Assembly: GCA_902475535.1 (NCBI GenBank)
Contig: CABRZR010000001.1
Coordinates: 1-64,000, forward strand
Length of the DNA: 64,000 nucleotides
Reading direction: 5' to 3'
DNA from: QAMH01 sp900556425
Lineage (GTDB): Bacteria > Actinomycetota > Coriobacteriia > Coriobacteriales > QAMH01
The translations under genes were made by a program, and so were the position numbers. Shown here piece after piece: positions 56,992 to 64,000 of the stretch. Below the pieces are notes generated by a model. It searched no databases. It was not told where the DNA came from and saw nothing but the letters and a program-made list of their open reading frames with translations. Position 1 is the stretch's first letter, and every line of letters starts with the position of its first letter.

Positions 56992-57195
56992 GTTCCAACC
57001 GGAGATGTCGATTGCGGAGAGGAAGGTGTCGCCGCGGAAAAGCGAATCGAACGAAGTGCAGTGGGAGACGTCGATTCCCGTACCGTCGAAGCTGATGAGA
57101 TTTGCGTAGTTTGCAAACCAGGATGCGAGAGTGGTCGGCGCGATGTTTCCGAAAGTCGTGATTGCCTTGATGGCGGCAGCCCCAACCGAAGGAAG

Positions 57196-57198
57196 TCA
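57196..57198 (-). other. In-frame TGA interrupting the giant gene
   Basis: The coding strand reads GAG CAG CTT CCC TGA CTT CCT. The 3' remainder continues in the same frame. In nearly every sister module this position is Trp (ELPW, NLPW, QLPW), so the change is TGG to TGA. Confidence 0.9.
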
Positions 57199-58569
57199 GG
57201 GAAGCTGCTCGGCCGTTTCGTCGACGGACTTATCAACGGCACCTGTTGCATCGATGGTCAGCGTGCTCGAGGTCTTGTCGAAGGACCAGAGCACATTCGC
57301 GTTGGATGCGAAGCCGGACTCATAGTAGAAATTGTAAGCATGAATTCCGGAAGGCGCGCCGGATCCAGAGTAGCGACTCACGAGATTGGCAGTCGTTCCG
57401 GACCATGCATCCGACTTCCACGTGCCGGCGTTGTCGCCACGGCTTGCCGTGTTACCCAAACCGGTACCATTAAGATTCACATTCGGATTGAGGGTTATCT
57501 TCTCAATCGCTCCCATGTTCGAAAGCATGTTGGTTTTGGTAGCCGATCCGACAGTCCAGTTCGTAAAATCGAGTTCCTTCAGATTTGAGCAACCTACAAA
57601 CATATTCATGAAGGTTGTTGCCTTGGAAGTGTTCCACGATCCAATACCCTGAACAGTTTCAAGATTTGTGCAACCATTAAACATGTTTGCGAAGGTGGTC
57701 ACATTTGACGTGTTCAATGAATCCGCTTGGAATGAGACGAGTGATGTGTATCCGCTAAACCAATTGGATAGGTTTGTGGGCGCAATGGGGCCCGTGATTA
57801 TGACCTGGAATATGTCGGTCGTTGTAAACGAGCTCTTCCAGGGAAGCGAAGACCCGTACTCAGTGACAGCCATATCGCCGTTATCGAGCACGGGATGGAT
57901 GTTGAGCGTCATGGTTCGCGTATCGACGCTCCACGAAATATTCGAGTTGCTGGCAAAGAATCCGCTGTTGTCAGCCTGAGGGCTAATAGACGAACTCGCC
58001 GCCAGAAGCGGTGAGTCCAAAGCGTCCTGCATGATCTGATCAACGCCGTCTAGGCCCGATGATGATTCGTCCGGCTTGAACAAATCGCGTACTGGGCCGT
58101 AGACCTCCCCTGACGTTTCCGTCGGCACCGCATTTTCTGCTGGTGCCGTTTGTTCAGGGGCAGATTCCGAGCGAGCACTCTCAGCGGGAAGGGCGACTGC
58201 CTCGGGGGCTGCCTTGGGGGCAGCTGCAGGAGTAGTCACCGCCGCGGATCCGGCCGAAGCCGGCATGGGGATTGCGGCTGCCGCGGATCGCGGAGCAGCC
58301 ACGGGCTCTGCAGCGCTGGAAGAAGCCGCCACGGGCTGCGGTGCCGCAGCCGGAGCCATGACGACGACGGAGCCATTGGAGCCGGCACCCGCCGAAGCGA
58401 TGTTCTCGGAGTTGTAGGAATTCTCGTCAGCGAGAGCAGGGGTGGCGAACGACGTAAGTACTAATATCGCGCCCGCGAAAAAAACAAGGCAAAGCGTGAC
58501 GAGGGCGCGAAGAGCCCTTCGCTGCATGTCGCTGCGAGGCAGGTCCATGTATGTCCGCTTTGTGCTCAA
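57196..58569 (-). CDS. N-terminal part of the giant surface protein: signal peptide, linker and first leucine-rich modules
   Basis: 457 aa if started at the TTG at 58569, which has AGGAG 5 nt upstream; the ATG at 58548 (MDLPRSDM) is the alternative, with a poor site. Residues ~15-45 are a Sec signal peptide (RRALRALVTLCLVFFAG, cleavage after ALA in TPALADEN). Residues ~50-165 are a low-complexity Ala/Pro/Glu linker. Two BspA-type modules follow (ANVLWSFDKTSSTLTID, NLSNWFSGYTSLVSF, NVTTFANMFNGCTNLETVQG). Translation ends at a TGA where sister modules have Trp. Alone, this fragment would be secreted but not anchored, since the VPRTG signal lies 14,500 codons downstream. With the 3' part it makes a 15,000-residue reading frame. 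Confidence 0.88.
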   Translation of the reverse strand: MSTKRTYMDLPRSDMQRRALRALVTLCLVFFAGAILVLTSFATPALADENSYNSENIASAGAGSNGSVVVMAPAAAPQPVAASSSAAEPVAAPRSAAAAIPMPASAGSAAVTTPAAAPKAAPEAVALPAESARSESAPEQTAPAENAVPTETSGEVYGPVRDLFKPDESSSGLDGVDQIMQDALDSPLLAASSSISPQADNSGFFASNSNISWSVDTRTMTLNIHPVLDNGDMAVTEYGSSLPWKSSFTTTDIFQVIITGPIAPTNLSNWFSGYTSLVSFQADSLNTSNVTTFANMFNGCTNLETVQGIGSWNTSKATTFMNMFVGCSNLKELDFTNWTVGSATKTNMLSNMGAIEKITLNPNVNLNGTGLGNTASRGDNAGTWKSDAWSGTTANLVSRYSGSGAPSGIHAYNFYYESGFASNANVLWSFDKTSSTLTIDATGAVDKSVDETAEQLP

Positions 58570-58574
58570 TACAA

Positions 58575-58579
58575 CTCCT
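58575..58579 (-). promoter_or_regulatory. Ribosome-binding site deciding a TTG start
   Basis: AGGAG, 5 nt upstream of the TTG at 58569-58567. The ATG codons at 58548 and 58527 have no comparable site. Confidence 0.6.
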
Positions 58580-59427
58580 GAACGGGGGTTATGAAAAACA
58601 CATCGAGGTGGAACGGAAGGGAAACAAGGGGTAGAACGGCTAGGGACGTTTGAGAAGGATGATTTGGATTGAAAAAACGCGGTAGACGTGGTGTTTTGGG
58701 ATTCGAATTGTACTTCCCTCAAGTAAAAAACGCCTGCGTAACCAGCCGTTTTGCCCAGTATCGTTTGCGAACGGTAGGTTATTTCGGGCGGATGACAGTG
58801 ATTTTCCCCATCGTGTCCATTTTTTCTCGACACGTCTCCACAATTTCTTGAGAAGTGAGTCTGCTAGGTGTCAAAGTCCATTATTTCCCGAAATGATATT
58901 TGAGCGTTCGTTCGATGTATCGTTTCGAGGCGAATTTTCGACTCGGAGTCATTTTCATGAAATTATTCCGTATTACATATAAAGATTTATCATAAAACGT
59001 GATTAAGATTCCGACGACCGATCCCTGTGGAAAACTTCGCATCTCGACGCGGAATTTTTATCTAGGATTTGGATAAATCTTTATCGCGATTTAAGATAAC
59101 TCAACAGGCACGTTCTGCGTGCGATTTTCTCCAGATTCTTTATCTGTTCTCGGTATAATTTTATAGGCTTCAATTTCTCGGACTGATATACAGAAAATGT
59201 CTCTGATTTCATACATTTTTGAGGCGTTTCTTGAGCAGCCTTTCGGCTTTCCCCTCCCCCGTGCTCTTTCTGCACTCGTACCCCCTTAATCGCTCCGCGC
59301 GATAATTCCGCGCCACCCTCCGCGCCCAGGCGCGGAACCCTCGATCGAGGTTTCTCGACTCCGGCGCTTCGCGCCTCCGCTCGAAACGAAAAGAGGGCGC
59401 ACCCCCTTCGATCGAAATGACCCTCGA

Positions 59428-59461
59428 GGGTCTGTCCCCTTATTACTAGGGGTCTGTCCCC
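59428..59461 (+). repeat. Two REP cores in the long intergenic region
   Basis: Cores at 59428-59439 and 59450-59461, spaced 22 bp. The second is followed by TTATTGCCA. No further copy is seen to the right edge of the window. Confidence 0.88.
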
Positions 59462-60190
59462 TTATTGCCATGAGATATCGTTGAACAGGTCATATGCATA
59501 TTTGTTCATATAACATTTGCTCATTTGTGATATGTGAATGAATAGGTTCTCCCATGCAACGAGGGCTTTTCCGAGAACCGCCGCATGCCTCCTCGGACCC
59601 CTGCTTGCGAGGTGCATCTTCAGGGTGATGATCGTGCGTCCCAGCGCTTCCCCACACCCCCTCATTCGCTCTCGAGCATGTTGCAAATCGAGGCGCGGAC
59701 GCAACGCGGAAGTGTTCGTCTGGCGCCTCGATTTTTGGGGGTTCCGCGCTTTGTTCCGCGCCTCCGAAACGAGTCTTCCGAGCCTCACCTTGCGCCACGA
59801 TTTTGAAGGCTCCGGATTGACTCCGTTCTTTGTCTGGTCACTCCTCCGGATTTGAGGATGTTAGCTCCGATTCGAGACCAGAATCGGTCCGATTTTGATC
59901 CAAAATCGCTCTTGTTTCGCTCGCCAAAGTGTCCTTCTTACTGGTACCTGCTCCTGCGTCAAATTGAGGCTGGATTTGCATGTGAAAAGAGAGTTTTCCA
60001 CAACACCTTTTAGACGCAGATTTCTCCCCAAACAGAGCCTGGTTTCTCCTGTTTTTCACCCCTCTTTTTCCTCCTGGAACGACCCTCGAAATATGCTCGG
60101 GTTCGTTCACATGAAGCCAAAACCACCCCTCGTAGGCCATGCAGCGGTATCATGTGGGCTGCACAGGCCCGTACCTTCCGGAGCATACGC

Positions 60191-61225
60191 ATGGCATATT
60201 TCGACAAAACCGCAGGTGAACAGCCTGTGACACAAGTCAGCGAGGCAGAGCGCATCGTCAGGCTCATGCTCTTCATACGCGAAAACGGTCCGATTGACCT
60301 CGCTGGCATACGGCGCGCCCTTCCTTATGAATATGGCAAAGCCGCCGGTAGCGAGGATTCCACACGCCGTCGTTTCGAGCGTGACAAGAAGACGCTGCAG
60401 GACAGTGGTGTCTTCCTTACCGTTGACGACCGGCAGCGATACGCGCTTGACGCCGCCAGAACGCTTGCCGCACCCCTCGTCCTCACAAAACCGCAGGTCA
60501 GCCTTCTGCGTTTGCTTTGCGGGGCCTTGCTGGACGACGAGGACTACCCGTTCAAGGAGGAGCTGCGCATGGTGCTCGTCAAGCTTGGCGACGAGCTTGA
60601 GATTCCCGACATGCTTCCTCAACTCACCGATGGGAGCAGCAGCGCTCCATCACGCAACCCGCAGGGGTTTGCCAAGGTCAAGAAGGCCATCACGACGCGC
60701 AAGCGTCTCAGTTTCGCGTACACGAACACTGCGGGAACACAATCGCAACGTACGGTCGAACCCCTGGGCTGCTTCTTTCTAAAAGGTTCCTGCTACGTTG
60801 CCGCATATGACCCCGGCATTGACTCTGACCGGCTGTTTCGCCTCGATCGCATGAGCAAGTTGCGCGTCAACGGCACTAATCCCAAGTCCCCTGACTTCGA
60901 GGAACGCCCCTTTGACGCCACCGACTTCTACGGCTTGCCCTTCCAGTTCGGGGACGATCGGTTTATGGCCCGCATTCGCGTCGAAGAGCCTGCATTGCAG
61001 ACGTTTTCCCAGCTCACAATGGGTATTGGCACGCTCGAGCAGGACAATGACGACCATGCCATGTGGACAGTGAACTGCCGCAACGCACACGCCCTGGCCC
61101 AGTGGTGCATCGAAAATGGCCCCGGTTTACATATCGAAGAGCCAGAATCCGCACGTCAGACGTATATCGACGGCCTCAAGGCCTACCTCAGCGCCGCCCG
61201 CGAGGAGGTGCACCATGAAGGATAA
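60191..61225 (+). CDS. WYL-domain transcriptional regulator (first of a pair)
   Basis: 344 aa from the ATG at 60191 (MAYFDKTAG), which has CCGGAG 7 nt upstream. An N-terminal helix-turn-helix occupies residues ~12-85 (SEAERIVRLMLFIRENG, STRRRFERDKKTLQDSGV). A WYL ligand-sensing domain follows (RKRLSFAYTNTAG, RTVEPLGCFFLKGSCYVAAYD, RLFRLDRMSKLRV) and a WCX-type C-terminal extension. It overlaps the next WYL gene by 11 nt, so the two are translationally coupled. The layout recalls PafB/PafC of actinobacteria, which act as a heterodimer in DNA-damage response, but other WYL pairs control metabolism or defence. Confidence 0.85.
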   Translation: MAYFDKTAGEQPVTQVSEAERIVRLMLFIRENGPIDLAGIRRALPYEYGKAAGSEDSTRRRFERDKKTLQDSGVFLTVDDRQRYALDAARTLAAPLVLTKPQVSLLRLLCGALLDDEDYPFKEELRMVLVKLGDELEIPDMLPQLTDGSSSAPSRNPQGFAKVKKAITTRKRLSFAYTNTAGTQSQRTVEPLGCFFLKGSCYVAAYDPGIDSDRLFRLDRMSKLRVNGTNPKSPDFEERPFDATDFYGLPFQFGDDRFMARIRVEEPALQTFSQLTMGIGTLEQDNDDHAMWTVNCRNAHALAQWCIENGPGLHIEEPESARQTYIDGLKAYLSAAREEVHHEG

Positions 61226-62132
61226 GCAGCTGCTCCTTGCAATCATGGCCCAGCTCGAGCGCGAGAAAATCGTGTCGATTCCCCAGCTTGCGGTGCTTCT
61301 CGGCGTCGACGAGCAGAGCATTTATGATGCGCTCGAGACCCTCGTCTTCGCCTATGACGCAGCATCAATACGCCTTGACCTGCACGATTCGTACGCGACG
61401 CTCCAAACCTACGGCACCGATCGCCTCCTGCGACTGACCGCGCCCGAGGCTGACGCCCTCGTCGATGCGCTCACGGCGGCGGGCTTTTCGCCCGATGATG
61501 AGCTTGTGACCGCGCTCCTGCGCACCAAAACCGTGCTGGGAGGCCCTGAGAGCGCTTCTAAGCCCCGTTTGAGGGTCGTGACGGAGTCCGCATACCCGGA
61601 TGTTGCTCAAACGCTTGCAGCGGCCTGTGAGGACCTCGAACACCACATCCTTGAGATTAGCTACCGTGGCACGGATGACGAAACGCCGCTGACCAGGCAC
61701 GTTGAACCCCTGCGCATCTTCTCGGAAGACAGCCATCGCTACCTGCAGGCATATTGCCGCACGTCAGAAGGCTGGCGCTCGTTCAGAATCGACCGCATCT
61801 CGCATGCGCAAGCGCTCGACGAGTGCTTTTCTCCCCGCTCAGACGCTCCTCGTCCCTCCATCGCCCTCGATGCGAACTCACGTGCGCAGCTGCTGCTCAG
61901 CGCGGATTGCCCGCTACCCGCTTGGCGCAACCTCAAGGTCACGGCCACGAACGCCGACGGTTCGTGCACGGTGAGCATTCCCTGGACAGGCAGCTCCTGG
62001 CTACCCAAACACGTCGTCGCGCTCATGGGCAAGGCGCTTGTGCTCAAGCCACAGTCACTTGTTGACGCCTGCAAGGAATACGCGGAAAAGCTCCTTCAAG
62101 CGGGAAGTATGCACGATCTCTCAGATGAGTAA
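61215..62132 (+). CDS. WYL-domain transcriptional regulator (second of a pair)
   Basis: 305 aa. The ATG at 61215 follows GAGGAGGTG inside the end of the first WYL gene. The N-terminal helix-turn-helix is MKDKQLLLAIMAQL, SIPQLAVLLGVDEQSIYDAL. The WYL domain core is HHILEISYRGTDDE, TRHVEPLRIFSEDSHRYLQA, WRSFRIDRIS, followed by a C-terminal WCX-like part. It resembles PafC more than PafB. It ends 4 bp before the stop of the convergent radical SAM gene, with no room for a terminator, so the two transcripts must overlap at their 3' ends. Confidence 0.83.
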   Translation: MKDKQLLLAIMAQLEREKIVSIPQLAVLLGVDEQSIYDALETLVFAYDAASIRLDLHDSYATLQTYGTDRLLRLTAPEADALVDALTAAGFSPDDELVTALLRTKTVLGGPESASKPRLRVVTESAYPDVAQTLAAACEDLEHHILEISYRGTDDETPLTRHVEPLRIFSEDSHRYLQAYCRTSEGWRSFRIDRISHAQALDECFSPRSDAPRPSIALDANSRAQLLLSADCPLPAWRNLKVTATNADGSCTVSIPWTGSSWLPKHVVALMGKALVLKPQSLVDACKEYAEKLLQAGSMHDLSDE

Positions 62133-62136
62133 ACGC

Positions 62137-63456
62137 CTATTTGATGGGCACGCCGGCGCCGAAGAGCAGCTCGCGCTCCTCGCCCGGCAGGCAGGCGCGC
62201 GCATCATCGCGCACGCCGTTTACGCCGATGAAGAACTGCCTCATCATCGCAACCATCATGTAGCGGCCCTTCGGGGTCAGCGTGATCTGCTCGTCGTCAT
62301 CGATATCGATGGCACCGCTCGCCTTGAAAAACGCGTATTCCGCAGGTAGACCAGCCGCAACGCTGCAACCGAAGTCCCGCTCCCACGCTTTCTTGTCGAG
62401 ACGCAGGCCGAAGAGCTGCATCATGAAGCGGTAGCGCATGTGGTCGCGCTTGCTGAAGGTCGTCATGCGCGAAACGGACAGCCTACCGGCCTCGATACGC
62501 TCGTCGTACTCCCTGATGCTGAACGTGTTCACGAACAACTTGCTGTCGAGGAAACTCATGCCACCACTGCCGAGAGCGGGGTATTCCTCGTAATCGATGA
62601 TGTACTCGTCAATCATGGAGCTTGCGGCGTCGTTGAAGGTCCAGGCGTCGCCAAAGGTGAAAGCAGGATTATCGCCCCCGGTCAGAGCCTCGCAAATGAT
62701 GTCGTAAAACGCCTTTTCACGGGCGTAGTCCACTTTGCCCACGGTCGCTGCCAGCGACTTCTCGACAGCCGGAGAGGCCATCAGGGGGTAGAACGTGGCC
62801 TGGTTTGTATGCGATTCGAGGATAGCTGCGACGTCATTGATGAGCATTTCCTCGTTCTGAGCCGGAAAATTGAAGATCATATCGACATTCAGCGATTTGA
62901 ACACATTTGCATCTGCAACATCGATGATTCTGTTGAGGATTTGCTCCGCACTTCCGTACTTGTCATACCTGTCCATTTGTTTAAGTAAACCATCGTCGAA
63001 ACTTTGGACGCCTACGGACAGCCTCTGCACGACCCCGTCGAGTTTTTCAATGTACTCGGGAAGCAAATGATTGGGATTCGTCTCGCTCGACACGTCGGTA
63101 ATCGAGAACATGTCGCGCGCCTTGTTGATGGTCGCAACGAGCTCGTCGATGAGAATCGTCGGCGTGCCACCACCTACATACAGCGAGTCGAAGTCGTACC
63201 CGAGGCGCGCGACCATGTCCATCTCGGTGCGCAGATTCTCGAAGTACTTGCGGGCCTTACCCTCTTCAAACGGGAACCTGTTAAAAGAGCAGTAGGGGCA
63301 CAGGCGCTCGCAGAAGGGGATGTGCATGTACAGCATGTAGCGCTTGCCTGGCTTGGGCGCCGGCAGCGTCTGGTGTGCCTCGTCGAGCGGTTTGAGGTTC
63401 AGGTAATGGCCGTTCATCGTGCGTACGGCCTGTGAGAGCACGCGTTCGGTAAACAC
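62137..63456 (-). CDS. HemN/HemW-family radical SAM protein
   Basis: 439 aa starting with GTG at 63456 (AGGTGA upstream). The radical SAM Fe-S motif is C49-x3-C53-x2-C56 within YMHIPFCERLCPYCSFNRF. The SAM-binding GGGTPT follows at ~97, then SSETNPNHL and LSVGVQSFDDGLLKQMDR, all hallmarks of the coproporphyrinogen-dehydrogenase-like family. The C-terminal winged-helix segment ends with ITLTPKGRYMMVAMM. Members serve oxygen-independent coproporphyrinogen oxidation (HemN), heme delivery (HemW) or anaerobic heme breakdown (ChuW/HutW); the sequence alone does not settle which. The next gene upstream, only 12 nt away, encodes a membrane-anchored protein and is probably co-transcribed. Confidence 0.85.
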   Translation of the reverse strand: MFTERVLSQAVRTMNGHYLNLKPLDEAHQTLPAPKPGKRYMLYMHIPFCERLCPYCSFNRFPFEEGKARKYFENLRTEMDMVARLGYDFDSLYVGGGTPTILIDELVATINKARDMFSITDVSSETNPNHLLPEYIEKLDGVVQRLSVGVQSFDDGLLKQMDRYDKYGSAEQILNRIIDVADANVFKSLNVDMIFNFPAQNEEMLINDVAAILESHTNQATFYPLMASPAVEKSLAATVGKVDYAREKAFYDIICEALTGGDNPAFTFGDAWTFNDAASSMIDEYIIDYEEYPALGSGGMSFLDSKLFVNTFSIREYDERIEAGRLSVSRMTTFSKRDHMRYRFMMQLFGLRLDKKAWERDFGCSVAAGLPAEYAFFKASGAIDIDDDEQITLTPKGRYMMVAMMRQFFIGVNGVRDDARACLPGEERELLFGAGVPIK

Positions 63457-63468
63457 GGGTCACCTCGC

Positions 63469-64000
63469 CTAACGTAAAAAGATAAAGCTGACAATCGAGA
63501 AGATGACAAGGAAGACGACGATGAAGAGCCCGACATAACAGCCCTTGTTGCCTTCGGCGGCAGCATAGGCCATGTTCTCGGTCATCGTACGCCTGGTCTT
63601 GTAATATGCCCTCCCCTTCTCGAGCTTGGGCAGTTTCTGCAGCTTGATTTCGTCGCTTTGCCCGGCGTTTTCGATGAGGTGATCGACCTCCTTGGGCGAA
63701 AGGTCGATGACAGGGCGCTCGCCTTTGGCCATATGCTTGACGAGCATGCCGATAAATGGATCGATAGCGGTGGCGACATCGGGTTGGTAGCAAATGACCG
63801 CAACCTCAACTTGGGTAACGTCACTGATCTTGTCGATGATGACCGCACTCGCAAAGGACCGGCAAATCCAGCCCTCGTCGAGAAGCTTGCTTACCCTGTT
63901 GAAGACCTTGTCCGGCAGAAAACCCATCGCCACGTCACCACGGCTCAACAGGATGCGCGGTACTTCCTTGCCCTTCTCGGTAACATGAATCTCCTTGGTC
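63469..64000 (-). CDS. C-terminal part of a membrane-anchored protein of unknown function (partial)
   Basis: The frame is open to the right edge (…KEIHVTEKGKEVPRILLS), so the TTG at 63948 is not a real start. About 177 residues are visible: a mixed alpha/beta region (GFLPDKVFNRVSKLLDEG, VTQVEVAVICYQPDVATAID), a charged stretch (LSPKEVDHLIENAGQSDE) and a single C-terminal helix (CYVGLFIVVFLVIFSIVSFI) ending FLR. It is probably a tail-anchored cytoplasmic domain. No family was recognised. It is likely in one operon with the radical SAM gene. Confidence 0.7.
   Translation of the reverse strand, partial: TKEIHVTEKGKEVPRILLSRGDVAMGFLPDKVFNRVSKLLDEGWICRSFASAVIIDKISDVTQVEVAVICYQPDVATAIDPFIGMLVKHMAKGERPVIDLSPKEVDHLIENAGQSDEIKLQKLPKLEKGRAYYKTRRTMTENMAYAAAEGNKGCYVGLFIVVFLVIFSIVSFIFLR

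Larger units (their letters stand above)
40300..57950 (-). other. BspA/DUF285 leucine-rich repeat array (about 21 modules)
   Basis: Boundaries are approximate. I counted about 21 copies of the [GRF..N..WW]-[TLxIG]-[LPW]-[NLxxWFxxY] segment, each followed by two to eight short DUF285 units. Modules differ in length and drift in sequence, so the array is old as well as repetitive. Such regions bind host or bacterial surface ligands in BspA-like proteins. Confidence 0.82.
58570..60190. other. Long non-coding region upstream of the giant gene and the WYL genes
   Basis: 1.6 kb between divergent genes. 58570-58850 would be the leader of the giant gene. 58850-59280 is strikingly AT-rich and probably holds promoters for both directions; on plus, TTGGAT and TAAGAT lie 17 nt apart around 59070-59097, and TATAAT lies at about 59152. 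59281-59430 is GC-rich with short inverted repeats, then come two REP cores. 59470-60190 has overlapping short ORFs on both strands without ribosome-binding sites. I see no convincing gene, though a decayed gene cannot be excluded. Confidence 0.5.

Noticed and set aside
56919..56991. ATG at 56991 as the true start of the giant protein
   Set aside because: No Shine-Dalgarno precedes it, it lies in the middle of an LDISGWNM module, and 68 upstream codons are open and homologous to other modules.
57196..57198. TGA read as tryptophan by an alternative genetic code
   Set aside because: Several other genes in the window end properly at TGA (for example the MFS gene at 4414 and the transposase at 11566), and Trp is otherwise TGG.
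58720..58850. Possible c-di-GMP riboswitch in the giant gene leader (GGGCAAAACGG, then TTACGCAGGC on minus)
   Set aside because: Short resemblance to the GEMM motif, but the tetraloop, receptor and second stem cannot be laid out.
59081..59275. 64-codon minus-strand ORF (MQKEHGGGESRKAAQ...)
   Set aside because: It lies in the AT-rich presumed promoter block, has no good ribosome-binding site and no neighbour on the same short scale; evidence is too weak.
59462..59855. Overlapping ORFs of about 100 codons on both strands
   Set aside because: No ribosome-binding site, no recognisable domain and conflicting frames; treated as non-coding.

Overview
The window looks like chromosome of a high-GC, anaerobic, gut-type actinobacterium, most likely a member of the Coriobacteriia (Eggerthellaceae-like). 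This is inferred from gene content: a membrane-bound LuxR regulator beside MFS carriers and the start of a probable molybdopterin oxidoreductase, moeA, larE, DUF2510, tandem WYL regulators and an anaerobic HemN/HemW-type radical SAM enzyme. No rRNA or tRNA gene was seen. The standard code (TGA = stop) fits all ordinary genes.

Layout. 1-5715: minus-strand metabolic locus. In transcription order it holds an MFS carrier, a 12-TM LuxR-type regulator, a second MFS carrier, a tiny Pro-Ala-Gly repeat protein and the start of a probable Mo-enzyme that runs off the left edge. 6030-8273: a folding block, with a 55-aa acidic protein and a SlyD-like FKBP on plus, convergent with a trigger-factor-like chaperone on minus. 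8540-13393: a DUF2510 membrane protein, larE, moeA, a REP-associated tyrosine (Y1/HUH) transposase and a two-TM protein of unknown function, all on minus. 13567-58569: one enormous minus-strand surface-protein gene. 58570-60190: a long non-coding, partly AT-rich region. 60191-62132: two overlapping WYL regulators on plus. 62137-64000: a HemN/HemW-like radical SAM gene and a partial membrane-anchored protein on minus.

The giant gene is the centrepiece. Read from a TTG start with a good ribosome-binding site it spans 45,003 bp, or 15,001 codons. It encodes a signal peptide, an Ala/Pro linker, about 21 BspA-type (DUF285) leucine-rich modules interrupted by three foreign-looking domains, a long InlB-B (Flg_new) array, a composite MucBP-like plus InlB-B array, and a VPRTG sorting signal with TM helix and basic tail. 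A single in-frame TGA at 57196-57198 replaces a Trp codon that is conserved in the sister modules. It cuts off a 457-aa secreted fragment from a 14.5-kb-residue remainder that has no credible start of its own.

The second system is a family of short hairpin repeats with the core GGGTCTGTCCCC. I counted about 38 exact copies by eye. They lie in nearly every intergenic gap of the left 13.5 kb, in the loop of one MFS carrier, and in-frame inside the 3' third of the giant gene. The RAYT-type transposase at 11566-12363 is the obvious candidate mobiliser. The array shows local tandem duplication, and the host proteins have absorbed the core in several reading frames.
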